This document shows, piece after piece, positions 1 through 8,218 of a DNA stretch of 13,415 bases. The stretch is taken from positions 1 through 13,415 of the forward strand of contig CAMPGW010000082.1 of assembly GCA_946885735.1 (NCBI GenBank), read 5' to 3'. Source of the stretch: an uncultured Gammaproteobacteria bacterium (lineage in GTDB: Bacteria > Pseudomonadota > Gammaproteobacteria > Xanthomonadales > Xanthomonadaceae). The notes below the pieces were generated by a model. That model had not been told where the DNA came from and did not search any database. It was given only the letters and a program-made list of their open reading frames with translations. The position numbers were made by a program, and so were the translations under genes. The first letter of the stretch is position 1. Every line of letters begins with the position of its first letter.

Positions 1-973
1 GCACGCCGAGGAAGCCGAACAACTGCCCGCCCGCCATGATCGCGAAGATCACCGCCACCGGATGCAGGCCGATGCGGTCGCCCACCAGCCACGGCGTCAG
101 CACGAAGCTCTCCAGCGCCTGGCCGACGCCGAATACCGCCAGCACCAGCGCCAGGTGCAGCAGGTCGCCGTGCTGCACCAGCGAGGCGATCACCGCCGCG
201 CTCACGCCGACGAAGGCGCCCAGGTAAGGCACGAAGCTGACCAACCCGGCGACGAATCCGATCAGCAGGCCCAGTTCCAGGCCAACCAGGCGCAGCCCGA
301 CCGCGTAGACGATGCCCAGCACGATCATCACGCTGAGCTGGCCGCGGATGAACCCGCCCAGCACGGCGTTCGATTCACTCGCCAGCCGGGACACGGTCGG
401 CAAGGAGGGGCGCGGCACCAGGTCGCGCACGCGCCCCACGAAAACGTCCCAATCGCGCAGGAAGTAGAAGGTCAGCACCGGCACCAACGCCACGTTCGCG
501 AGCAGCGCGAACAAGGCCATGCCGGAGGACGAAAGCCCGCCGAGTACGCTATAGGCGATGCCGCCCGCCTCCTCCCAGTGCCCGCGGATCAGTTCGAACA
601 GATAGGTGGGATTGACGTATTGCGCCAGGTCCACGCGGAAACGCTGCTCGATCCAGGGCACGGCGGTGCCGGTCATCCACGCCGCCAGGCGCGGCAACCA
701 GTCAATGAGCGTCTGCACCTGTTCCCACAGCAGCGGCAACAGGATCAGCAGGCCGATCGCCAGCACCGCGGTGATCAGCGCGAAGACGATCACCACCGCG
801 ACCGAACGCGAGCGTCCGGAGCGCTCGAGGCGATCCACCAACGGATCGCCCAGCCAACCCAGGCCCGCCGAGATCACGAAAGGCGTCAGGATCGGGCTGA
901 GCATCCACACCAGCCAACCCAGGATCAGCACTCCTGCGATCCACTGCCAGCGCCGCATGTCGCTCGTCGTCAT
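1..973 (-). CDS. AI-2E/PerM-family membrane transporter (C-terminus cut off by window edge)
   Basis: This is a polytopic inner-membrane protein of the AI-2E transporter (PerM/YdiK/TqsA) superfamily; the substrate cannot be told from sequence. The frame stays open from an ATG at 973 to the left edge (324 codons seen), so the C-terminus is missing. Hydrophobic segments lie at about residues 11-33, 58-83, 150-173, 212-262, 268-290 and 303-323, with an amphipathic, mostly soluble stretch at about 84-148. The superfamily's typical late motifs are visible: SFVPYLGAF near 246-253 and LTPWLVGDRIGLHPV near 292-306. The start at 973 is chosen because its ATG overlaps the upstream gene's TGA (ATGA, 970-973); an in-frame ATG at 958 is the alternative. 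It is last of three visible genes in a leftward operon. In related gammaproteobacteria hda often follows, but that would lie outside the window. Confidence 0.88.
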   Translation of the reverse strand, partial: MTTSDMRRWQWIAGVLILGWLVWMLSPILTPFVISAGLGWLGDPLVDRLERSGRSRSVAVVIVFALITAVLAIGLLILLPLLWEQVQTLIDWLPRLAAWMTGTAVPWIEQRFRVDLAQYVNPTYLFELIRGHWEEAGGIAYSVLGGLSSSGMALFALLANVALVPVLTFYFLRDWDVFVGRVRDLVPRPSLPTVSRLASESNAVLGGFIRGQLSVMIVLGIVYAVGLRLVGLELGLLIGFVAGLVSFVPYLGAFVGVSAAVIASLVQHGDLLHLALVLAVFGVGQALESFVLTPWLVGDRIGLHPVAVIFAIMAGGQLFGFLGV

Positions 974-1524
974 CGGGTTCCCCGTTCGCGCCAGGCTCGC
1001 AGCGTATACCTGAGCACGTAGTCCAGCCCGCTGACCAGCGTGGCCGCGGCCATCGCCAGCATCAGGGGCTGGACCCAGGCCTGCAAGAGATCTACGCCGG
1101 CCAGGTGGGCGAGCACCAGGGCGACGAGGACCAACTGCGACAGCGTCGCGGCCTTGCTCATGCCGGTCGGCGCGGGCTGCAGTGCACCCGTCACCTGCCA
1201 GAAGGCCAGCGCACCGAGCCCGACCACCAGGTCGCGCCCGATCACCACCGCCACCAGCCAGGTCGGGAGCTGCTGGCTGCTCCATAGCCCGATGAAACAC
1301 ACGCTCAGCAGCAGCTTGTCGGCGATCGGGTCGAGGATGCCGCCGAGCACGCTCTGCCAGCCAAAACGCTTGGCGAGGAATCCGTCGAGCAGGTCGGTGG
1401 CGCCGGCCAGCAAGGCCAGCGCGAGCGCGGCCTGGTAGTGCGCCTTCGCCAGCAACCACAGCAGCGGCAACGCCAGCACCATCCGCAGGATCGTGATGGC
1501 GTTGGGCAGTTGCGCCCGGTTCAT
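970..1524 (-). CDS. CDP-alcohol phosphatidyltransferase family protein (PgsA-like)
   Basis: This is a 184-residue integral membrane enzyme expected to transfer a phosphatidyl group from CDP-diacylglycerol to an alcohol, such as glycerol-3-phosphate in phospholipid synthesis. The family motif D-x2-D-G-x2-A-R-x8-G-x3-D-x3-D is present at residues 44-69: D44, D47, G48, A51, G61, D65 and D69 all fit, but the usual Arg is Lys at 52. Hydrophobic segments occur near 15-25, 31-43, 75-100 and 125-160. The length matches PgsA (about 180 residues). The N-terminus (MNRAQLPNAITILRM) resembles the PNxLTxxR start of PgsA. It starts 7 bases after the DUF2066 gene and overlaps the AI-2E gene by 4 bases, so co-transcription is likely. 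Many xanthomonads have a separate pgsA near uvrC, so this could be a paralogue; the alcohol substrate is left open. Confidence 0.85.
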   Translation of the reverse strand: MNRAQLPNAITILRMVLALPLLWLLAKAHYQAALALALLAGATDLLDGFLAKRFGWQSVLGGILDPIADKLLLSVCFIGLWSSQQLPTWLVAVVIGRDLVVGLGALAFWQVTGALQPAPTGMSKAATLSQLVLVALVLAHLAGVDLLQAWVQPLMLAMAAATLVSGLDYVLRYTLRAWRERGTR

Positions 1525-1531
1525 GCGTGCG

Positions 1532-2659
1532 TCACTGCAGGCGGAAGCGGGTGACGCCGGCTTCGGTCTCGCCGGCGACCAGCACCTCGCCGCCGGCGAC
1601 GATGGGCAGGAAGGCGCGCAGCCCGACCGCCAGGTCGACGCGCACGCGAAGCTCGCCCGGGCGCGCCTCGACGACGTCGAGGCGACGGACCATCGCCATG
1701 CCCTGCAGGTAGGCGACCAGCCTCAGGTAGTCGGCCTGCGTTGTCACTCCGGCGATCTCGAAGACCTGCGGGCCGGCCGCGCCGGTGTCGAGCATCACCG
1801 CATCGCGGCGGGCGATGGCGTCGGCGCCCTCGTCCACGCCGGAGGCGATCACGCGGCGCGGATCGGCATCGGCGAAGGACCAGCGCGCGAGATCCTCGCC
1901 GTCCTGGCTCAGCACCCAGTCCGCGGCCCAGCCCGGCGGCTTGCGATACACCTTGCCCACCAGTTGCGCATCGTTGCGGTAGCGCGACGTCAGCGTGGCG
2001 AGCGCGCGTGCATTCAGCGCCCAGATCGACGCCACCGCGGCCTGCTCGACCGAGGTGCCGGCCGGCAGCAGGTAGCGCATGCCGCGTTCCAGTCCACGGT
2101 CCGCGAGCGGCTTGACGACCTTGGTCTGCTGGCCGGTGACCAGCCGCGGGCCGCGGCCGTCGTCGATCGCCAGCCACAGGATCGGCTTGGGACGGGTGCT
2201 GCTCCAGTATTTCAGGCCAGCGGCCGCGATCAGTGCGTCCACGTTGTCGGGATCGAAGCTCACCGACAGCACGCTGCGGTAGACCGGCATGCCGTTGACC
2301 GTGGTCTGCTCCTGGCGCACGGCGGACTCGGCGACCAGCGCATCGAGATTGGCGCCGGCCCGGCGCACGGTGGGATTGGCGGCCGCCTGCGGGTTGCCGG
2401 TCAGCCGCACGAGCACCTGGCCCAGCGCGCGCAAGGTGGCGCCGCGGCGCTCGGCGGCGTTCTGCGAACTCAGGGTGAGCTCGGCGCGGTAGAAGGCCGG
2501 GTTGCGCGTGGGTTTCGGGCGTTCGGTGGCCGCGGCGACCGGATCGCGCTCGGGGTCCGCGCTGGCCTGGCTCCATGCGGCGCCCGAGGCCAGCACGCAG
2601 GCGAGGGCGAGCAGGCGCAGGTGGGAGGGTCGCAGGTTCGGGGCAGTCGGAAGCGGCAT
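1532..2659 (-). CDS. DUF2066 domain-containing secreted protein
   Basis: This is a protein of unknown function matching, by context and appearance, the DUF2066 family found beside purM in many gammaproteobacteria. It has 375 residues from the ATG at 2659. That start is chosen because it gives a plausible Sec signal: a positively charged N-terminus ending near R15, a hydrophobic core at about 16-29, and cleavage around AWSQA near 28-32. An in-frame upstream extension to 2800 would run past the purM start and the intergenic region, so it is rejected. The mature part begins with a proline/charge-rich stretch (about 35-53), then [17 protein letters not shown], the conserved-looking start of the domain, and later [20 protein letters not shown]. 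No catalytic motif is recognised. It is first in the leftward operon and divergent from purM, with 118 bp between them. A location in the periplasm or outer envelope is inferred from the signal peptide only. Confidence 0.82.
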   Translation of the reverse strand: MPLPTAPNLRPSHLRLLALACVLASGAAWSQASADPERDPVAAATERPKPTRNPAFYRAELTLSSQNAAERRGATLRALGQVLVRLTGNPQAAANPTVRRAGANLDALVAESAVRQEQTTVNGMPVYRSVLSVSFDPDNVDALIAAAGLKYWSSTRPKPILWLAIDDGRGPRLVTGQQTKVVKPLADRGLERGMRYLLPAGTSVEQAAVASIWALNARALATLTSRYRNDAQLVGKVYRKPPGWAADWVLSQDGEDLARWSFADADPRRVIASGVDEGADAIARRDAVMLDTGAAGPQVFEIAGVTTQADYLRLVAYLQGMAMVRRLDVVEARPGELRVRVDLAVGLRAFLPIVAGGEVLVAGETEAGVTRFRLQ

Positions 2660-2745
2660 GTGGGGGGTCCGTGGTCGTCCCCATGGTGCCGCAAGCGGGC
2701 GCCGGCCGTCCAACGCCGGGCGGCGGGCGCAGCCCGGCTGCCTGC

Positions 2746-2751
2746 TAAAAT
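2746..2751 (+). promoter_or_regulatory. Candidate -10 element for purM
   Basis: TAAAAT is one mismatch from TATAAT and stands out in an otherwise GC-rich 118-bp divergent spacer, 26 bp before the purM GTG. No convincing -35 hexamer is visible at 17 bp. Transcription would start near 2758, giving a leader of about 20 nt. This is inferred from sequence only. Confidence 0.4.
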
Positions 2752-2777
2752 GGGCCTTTCCCCGCGCCGGACCTGCC

Positions 2778-3815
2778 GTGACCGCACCCACTCCCCTCAC
2801 CTACCGCGACGCCGGCGTGGACATCGATGCCGGCAATGCCGTCGTCGAGCGGATCAAGCCGGCGATCCGCCGCACCCTGCGCCCGGAAGTCCTCGGCGGC
2901 GGCATCGGCGGCTTCGGCGGGCTGTTCGACCTGTCGGGCAAGTACCGCGAGCCGGTACTGGTATCCGGAACCGACGGCGTCGGCACCAAGCTGATCCTTG
3001 CCAAGCAGCTCGACCGCCACGACAGCATCGGCATCGACCTGGTCGCCATGTGCGTGAACGACGTGCTGGTGCAAGGCGCCGAACCGCTGTTCTTCCTGGA
3101 CTACTTCGCCACCGGCAAACTCGAGGTGGACACCACGGTGGCCGTGGTTGGCGGCATCGCCCGCGGCTGCGAGATCGCCGGCTGCGCGCTGATCGGCGGC
3201 GAGACCGCCGAGATGCCCGACATGTACCCGCCCGGCGAATACGACCTGGCCGGTTTCACCGTCGGCGCGGTCGAGAAGTCGCGGCTGGTGGACGGCAGCC
3301 GCGTGCGCGCCGGCGACCAGCTGATCGGCATCGCCTCTTCCGGCCCGCACTCCAACGGCTATTCGCTGGTCCGCCGGATCCTCGAGCGCGCCGGCAATCC
3401 GCTCGACCTGGACCTCGGCGGCACCACGCTCGCCGACGCACTGATGGAACCCACGCGCATCTACGTCAAGCCGGTGCTGGAACTGCTCGGCGCCCACGAC
3501 ATCACCGCGATGGCGCACGTCACTGGCGGCGCCCTGGTGGAGAAGATCATCCGGGTGGTGCCGGCGCCGCTCGGCCTGGAGATCGACACCTCCGCCTGGC
3601 CGCTGCCGCCGGTGTTCGACTGGTTGCGCCGCGAGGGCAACCTGGCGTCGCAGGAGATGTGGCGAACCTTCAACTGCGGCATCGGCTTCGTGCTGTTCGC
3701 ACCCTCGGGCGCCGTCGCGGGACTGGAATCCGACCTCGACCGGCTCGGCCTGGCGCACTGGCGCATCGGCCAGGTCACGCCGGGCGGCGACGGCGAACGA
3801 TTGACCATCCGCTGA
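2778..3815 (+). CDS. purM: Phosphoribosylformylglycinamidine cyclo-ligase (AIR synthetase)
   Basis: PurM closes formylglycinamidine ribonucleotide to 5-aminoimidazole ribonucleotide using ATP, the fifth step of de novo purine synthesis in the cytoplasm. Starting at the GTG at 2778 gives 345 residues, the same length as E. coli PurM, beginning [20 protein letters not shown]. Family signatures include the glycine-rich [11 protein letters not shown] near 40-50, [40 protein letters not shown] and [13 protein letters not shown]. An in-frame extension upstream to 2502 is open but reads through the spacer and the antisense DUF2066 gene, so it is rejected. No strong Shine-Dalgarno sequence precedes the GTG. 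The stop overlaps the purN start by one base (TGATG), indicating translational coupling. It is divergent from the DUF2066 operon. Confidence 0.97.
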   Translation: MTAPTPLTYRDAGVDIDAGNAVVERIKPAIRRTLRPEVLGGGIGGFGGLFDLSGKYREPVLVSGTDGVGTKLILAKQLDRHDSIGIDLVAMCVNDVLVQGAEPLFFLDYFATGKLEVDTTVAVVGGIARGCEIAGCALIGGETAEMPDMYPPGEYDLAGFTVGAVEKSRLVDGSRVRAGDQLIGIASSGPHSNGYSLVRRILERAGNPLDLDLGGTTLADALMEPTRIYVKPVLELLGAHDITAMAHVTGGALVEKIIRVVPAPLGLEIDTSAWPLPPVFDWLRREGNLASQEMWRTFNCGIGFVLFAPSGAVAGLESDLDRLGLAHWRIGQVTPGGDGERLTIR

Positions 3816-4474
3816 TGCGACTGGCGGTGCTCGCCTCGGGCCGCGGCAGCAACCTGCGCGCCCTGCTCGAAGCCGCACGCGCCGGTCGCCTGCAGTCGCC
3901 GGTAGTGGGCGTGTTCTCGGACCGGCCGGCCGCGCCGGCGCTGTCGGTGGCGCGCGACTTTGGCGTCCCCGCACATGTGACGCGCCCCGCGGATTTCGCG
4001 AGCCGTATCGCGTTCGACGAGGCGCTGTTCAGTGACGTGGCCTCCGTTCAGCCCGACCTCATCGTCTGTGCCGGATATATGCGCTTGATTTCCGAACGCG
4101 CCGTCCGGCGCTTCCAGGGAAAGATGATCAACATCCATCCATCGCTGCTACCGGCCCACCCCGGCCTGGACACCCACGCGCGCGTGCTCGCGGGCGGCGA
4201 CGTCGAGACCGGCGCCAGCGTGCACGTGGTGACGCCCGAGCTCGACGGTGGCCCGGTGCTGGCGCAATCGCGCGTGCCGGTGCTGCCGGGCGACGACGCC
4301 GAGGCCCTGGCGCAGCGCGTGCTCAGCGTCGAGCACGAATTGCTGGTGCAGGTGGTGTCGGCGATCGAACGCGGCGAACTCGACCCGGCCGCGGACCCGC
4401 CGCGCTGGCGCGGCCAGCCGCTGCGTGCACCCTTGCATGCCGGGGCCCTCGGCGCCCTGGAGCAAGCCGCATGA
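3815..4474 (+). CDS. purN: Phosphoribosylglycinamide formyltransferase
   Basis: PurN transfers a formyl group from 10-formyltetrahydrofolate to glycinamide ribonucleotide, the third step of de novo purine synthesis. The protein has 219 residues (E. coli PurN about 212). It opens with LAVLASGRGSNLRALLEA, the phosphate-binding N-terminal loop. The catalytic triad falls at the E. coli positions: N106 and H108 in INIHPSLLPAHPGL, and D144 in PELDGGPVL. The THxR and ETGASVHVV strands that bind folate are also present. The ATG at 3815 overlaps the purM stop. A very long upstream in-frame opening (to 1493) is a GC-rich artefact. The C-terminus overlaps the next gene by 4 bases (ATGA), so purM-purN-DUF3108 read as one translationally coupled unit. 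Confidence 0.97.
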   Translation: MRLAVLASGRGSNLRALLEAARAGRLQSPVVGVFSDRPAAPALSVARDFGVPAHVTRPADFASRIAFDEALFSDVASVQPDLIVCAGYMRLISERAVRRFQGKMINIHPSLLPAHPGLDTHARVLAGGDVETGASVHVVTPELDGGPVLAQSRVPVLPGDDAEALAQRVLSVEHELLVQVVSAIERGELDPAADPPRWRGQPLRAPLHAGALGALEQAA

Positions 4475-5181
4475 AGACGCTCCGTTCGCTGTTCGCGCTG
4501 GCGCTGCTGTTCGCCCCGACGCTGGCATTGGCGCAGTTGCCCGCGCCCTACACCGCGACGTACGAGGTCAGCCGCAATGGTGATCCGCTCGGCGTGGCGA
4601 CCGTGGTGTTCCGGCCGCTCGCCAACGGCCGCTACGAACTGCATTCGCATACCGTCGGCAGCCAGGGCCTGGCGGCGATCGCCGGCGTGGACCTCGACGA
4701 GCGCTCGGTGCTGCGCCTGGCCGCCGGCGTGCCGGAAACCGTGGCCTACAGCTACCGGCAGAAGATGGCCTGGAAGTCCCGCGCCCGCGACATCACCGTG
4801 GACGCCGACGCCCGCCGCATCCGCAGCACCGACAAGGATCGCGACTATTCGCCGCCCTATCGCCCCGGCGTGCTCGACCGCAATGCGATCACCGTCGCGC
4901 TGATGGCCGACGTCGCCGCCGGCAAGCCCGGCGACCTGCGCTACTACATCCCCAGCAAGGACGAGCTCGAACCCTGGGTGTATCGCGCGGGTGCGGTGGA
5001 ACGCGTGCGCACGGCGCTGGGCAACGACGAGGCGGTGCGCGTGGAACGCATCCGGGAGTCGGCCAACGGTCGCACGACGACGCTATGGCTCGGCAAGTCC
5101 CGCAACTACGTCCCCTTGCGCATCCTGCAAAAAGAACCCAACGGCGAAACCATCGAGATGACCATCACCTCGCTGAAGTGA
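4471..5181 (+). CDS. DUF3108 domain-containing secreted protein
   Basis: This is a 236-residue exported protein of unknown function, assigned to DUF3108 by its position after purN and its overall look. The N-terminus is a clear Sec signal peptide: MKTLR, a hydrophobic core at 6-20, and cleavage predicted after ALA at about 21/22, so the mature protein begins QLPAPYTATYEV. The mature region alternates short strands (VSRNGDPLGVATVVFRPL, YELHSHTV), consistent with a beta-rich fold in the periplasm or outer envelope; that is inference. No lipobox cysteine or enzyme motif is seen. The start codon overlaps the purN stop by 4 bases. A link to purine metabolism is not implied by coupling alone. The gene converges on murA, and a palindromic element begins 32 bp after its stop. 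Confidence 0.85.
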   Translation: MKTLRSLFALALLFAPTLALAQLPAPYTATYEVSRNGDPLGVATVVFRPLANGRYELHSHTVGSQGLAAIAGVDLDERSVLRLAAGVPETVAYSYRQKMAWKSRARDITVDADARRIRSTDKDRDYSPPYRPGVLDRNAITVALMADVAAGKPGDLRYYIPSKDELEPWVYRAGAVERVRTALGNDEAVRVERIRESANGRTTTLWLGKSRNYVPLRILQKEPNGETIEMTITSLK

Positions 5182-5213
5182 GTCCCGCACTTCCCATCGG
5201 GCCGGCCGGAGCC

Positions 5214-5303
5214 GGGCAGTGCGTTGCCGGACACGCCGCAAGTACGTCCATGTAGGCTTGTCGGCGCCATCCATGGCGCCGAAAGTCCGCCAACGCACTG
5301 CCC
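5214..5303 (-). repeat. Nested palindromic element 1 (90 bp), core on minus strand
   Basis: The outer arms at 5214-5231 (GGGCAGTGCGTTGCCGGA) and 5286-5303 are inverted repeats matching at 17 of 18 positions. Inside, at 5234-5282, lies a 49-base core. Read on the minus strand, it matches the core of element 2 at 43 of 49 positions. The core contains a perfect 10-bp inner hairpin, TCGGCGCCAT / ATGGCGCCGA, with a 2-base loop (5261-5282). It also contains a conserved non-palindromic stretch, ACATGGACGTACTTGC on the minus strand. The element starts 32 bp after the DUF3108 stop. Roles in termination, mRNA 3' stability or mobility are possible but not shown. Confidence 0.85.
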
Positions 5304-5436
5304 GCCCCCGTCCGTCCCTTCGCGGTCCCCGGATCTCGCTTCGCTCGCACCCACCGAAAAAGCGTGCAGCCCGAAGAGACCGTGCACTCAACCACCATAG
5401 AAAATGCGGCGCGCGGCCTGCGGCTGCGAAGGTGCA

Positions 5437-5556
5437 GGGCTGGCTGGCATCCGGTGTCCCTTTGCGGGGGCGTCGGCGGCATGGATGCCGCCGAGGAGCT
5501 TACATGGACGTACTTGCAGCGTCCCCCGCAAAGGGACGCCGGATGCCAGCCAGCCC
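5437..5556 (+). repeat. Nested palindromic element 2 (120 bp), core on plus strand
   Basis: The outer arms at 5437-5470 and 5523-5556 are 34-bp inverted repeats with a single mismatch, which in RNA would be a G-U pair; the outer part of the left arm is GGGCTGGCTGGCATCCGG. These arms show no resemblance to those of element 1. The core is at 5473-5521, with a perfect 10-bp inner hairpin TCGGCGGCAT / ATGCCGCCGA (5473-5494), then a tail containing ACATGGACGTACTTGC. Only 2 bases (left) and 1 base (right) separate core from arms. The element ends 17 bp from the murA stop, so it would form the 3' end of a murA transcript. Confidence 0.88.
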
Positions 5557-5573
5557 GGCGACGAAATCGAAAC

Positions 5574-6875
<1,302 letters not shown>

Positions 6876-7112
6876 TCAGGCCGCGCCGGCTTCGGCGGGC
6901 GTCAGCGTGCGCAGGGCCAGGGCGTGGATCTCGCCGCCCATGCGGGTGCCGAGGGTGGCGTACACCATCCGGTGGCGCGCCAGCGGCAGCTTGCCCTGGA
7001 AGGCCTCGCACACCACCGTCGCCTCGAAATGCACGCCGTCCTCGCCGCGAACGTCGGCCTGGGCGCCCGGGAGGCCGATCTCGATCAGCTGCTTGATCTG
7101 GAGTGCGTTCAT
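6876..7112 (-). CDS. ibaG: BolA-family protein, IbaG type
   Basis: This is a small cytoplasmic BolA/IbaG-family protein of 78 residues (E. coli IbaG, formerly YrbA, is 84). The family binds monothiol glutaredoxins and 2Fe-2S clusters and is linked to iron-sulfur handling and acid stress. The class II KH-like domain is recognisable from ADVRGEDGVHFEATVV (about 19-34), RHRMVYATLG and the C-terminal EIHALALRTLTPAE, which holds the conserved His used in cluster ligation. A cysteine at about 35 lies in VVCEAFQGK. The ATG at 7112 gives the expected N-terminal helix. Placement directly before murA is the E. coli ibaG-murA arrangement, which favours IbaG over BolA itself. It is divergent from kdsD, with 79 bp between the two starts. 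Confidence 0.9.
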   Translation of the reverse strand: MNALQIKQLIEIGLPGAQADVRGEDGVHFEATVVCEAFQGKLPLARHRMVYATLGTRMGGEIHALALRTLTPAEAGAA

Positions 7113-7154
7113 GCTCGACTTGCCGAAAATTTAGGGCCCGGCGGGTGCAGGCCT

Positions 7155-7160
7155 TACAAT
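7155..7160 (+). promoter_or_regulatory. Candidate -10 element for the kdsD-lpt operon
   Basis: TACAAT, one mismatch from TATAAT, sits 31 bp before the chosen kdsD ATG in the 79-bp spacer divergent from ibaG. No clear -35 hexamer is found 16-18 bp upstream. It overlaps an in-frame ATG at 7159, which is one reason to place the real translation start at 7192. Inferred from sequence only. Confidence 0.4.
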
Positions 7161-7191
7161 GCCTGAACATCATACCCGCTGCCTTCCGCGC

Positions 7192-8214
7192 ATGAGTGCC
7201 ACCCCCGCCGCTTCCGGCGCCCCTGCCGGCGCACCGCCCGTCGCCGACGACCTGCTGGTCGCCGCCGGCCAGCGCGTCATCCGGATCGAGACCCAGGCCC
7301 TGCAGGCGCTACAGGCGCGCATTGGGCCGACCTTCGTGCTCGCCTGCCGCGAGCTGCTGGCCTGCCGCGGGCGCGTGGTCTGCACCGGCATGGGCAAGTC
7401 CGGCCACATCGCCACCAAGATCGCCGCCACCCTCGCCTCCACCGGCACGCCGGCCTTCTTCCTGCACCCCGGCGAGGCCAGCCACGGCGACCTCGGCATG
7501 GTGAAGGACGAGGACCTGGTGCTGATGCTCTCCAACTCCGGCGAGTCCGAGGAGATCCTGACCATCGTCCCCGCACTCAAGCGCCAGGGCAACCGCATCG
7601 TCGCCATGACCGGGCGACCGGAATCGCGGATGGCGCGCGTCGCCGACCTGCACCTGGACACCAGCGTTCCCGAGGAAGCCTGCCCGCTCGGCCTTGCGCC
7701 GACCTCGAGCACCACCGCGGCGCTGGTGATGGGCGATGCGCTCGCGGTGGCGCTGCTGGAGGCGCGCGGCTTCACCGCCGACGACTTCGCCCGCTCGCAT
7801 CCGGCCGGCAGCCTCGGCCGCCGACTGTTGCTGCACATCAGCGACGTGATGCACGCCGGCGACGACGTGCCGCGCGTCGGCCGCGACGCCAGCGCCAGCG
7901 AGGCGCTGGTGGAGATGAGCCGCAAGCGCCTGGGCATGACCGCGGTGGTGGACGAGGACGGCCTGTTGCTCGGCGTGTTCACCGACGGCGACCTGCGCCG
8001 CGCCCTCGACGACAGCCAGCTCGACCTGCGCCACGTGCCGGTGCGCACCTTGATGGCGCAGACGCCGAAGACCATCGGCGCCAACCAGCTGGCGGTGGAA
8101 GCCGCGCACCTGATGGAGGCGCACAAGATCAACGCGCTGGTGGTGATCGACGAGTCGCGCCGCGTGGTCGGCGCGCTCAACATCCACGACCTGCTGCGCG
8201 CGCGGGTGGTCTGA
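7192..8214 (+). CDS. kdsD: D-arabinose 5-phosphate isomerase
   Basis: KdsD interconverts D-ribulose 5-phosphate and D-arabinose 5-phosphate, the entry step to Kdo, the LPS inner-core sugar. From the ATG at 7192 it has 340 residues (E. coli KdsD 328). A SIS sugar-isomerase domain spans about 45-190: CTGMGKSGHIATKIAATL (64-81), PGEASHGDLGMV, MLSNSGESEEI and SHPAGSLGRRL. Allowing a 10-residue offset, the catalytic-site residues match E. coli: K69, H98, E121 and H203. Two CBS domains follow (about 215-340): ISDVMHAGDDVPRV...VVDEDGLLLGVFTDGDLRRAL, then LMAQTPKTIG...ALVVIDESRRVVGALNIHDLL. An 11-residue longer start at 7159 overlaps a likely -10 box and is disfavoured. It is first in the run kdsD-kdsC-lptC-lptA-lptB; kdsC starts 4 bases after its stop. 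Confidence 0.96.
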   Translation: MSATPAASGAPAGAPPVADDLLVAAGQRVIRIETQALQALQARIGPTFVLACRELLACRGRVVCTGMGKSGHIATKIAATLASTGTPAFFLHPGEASHGDLGMVKDEDLVLMLSNSGESEEILTIVPALKRQGNRIVAMTGRPESRMARVADLHLDTSVPEEACPLGLAPTSSTTAALVMGDALAVALLEARGFTADDFARSHPAGSLGRRLLLHISDVMHAGDDVPRVGRDASASEALVEMSRKRLGMTAVVDEDGLLLGVFTDGDLRRALDDSQLDLRHVPVRTLMAQTPKTIGANQLAVEAAHLMEAHKINALVVIDESRRVVGALNIHDLLRARVV

Positions 8215-8218
8215 GCGC

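Larger units (their letters stand above)
5182..5573. other. Gene-free convergent spacer carrying two palindromic elements
   Basis: This is the only stretch over 300 bases without a gene, between the stops of the DUF3108 gene (plus) and murA (minus). It holds the two elements at 5214-5303 and 5437-5556, listed separately. The 133 bases between them (5304-5436) show no coding signal, tRNA or CRISPR structure; open frames here run through the palindromes and into antisense murA, so they are not treated as genes. No simple hairpin followed by a T-run, the usual intrinsic terminator pattern, was seen, so the elements themselves may end transcription of both genes. Confidence 0.8.

Noticed and set aside
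62..1021. A 319-codon plus-strand open frame at the left edge
   Set aside because: The opposite strand encodes a clear AI-2E-family membrane protein with conserved motifs; this frame is Gln/His/Arg-rich with no domain.
1493..3814. A 774-codon in-frame plus-strand extension upstream of purN
   Set aside because: It runs antisense to the DUF2066 gene and out of frame through purM, with low-complexity Arg/His/Pro-rich sequence. Only its final 219 residues, PurN, look like a real protein. Long spurious frames are expected at this GC content.
5214..5556. CRISPR array or att-site pair
   Set aside because: There are only two copies, in opposite orientations, with long private inverted arms, and no regularly spaced direct repeats, cas genes or integrase nearby.
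7159..7191. Longer start for KdsD at 7159
   Set aside because: This ATG overlaps a TACAAT -10-like box, and the added 11 residues do not resemble KdsD; the ATG at 7192 is preferred.
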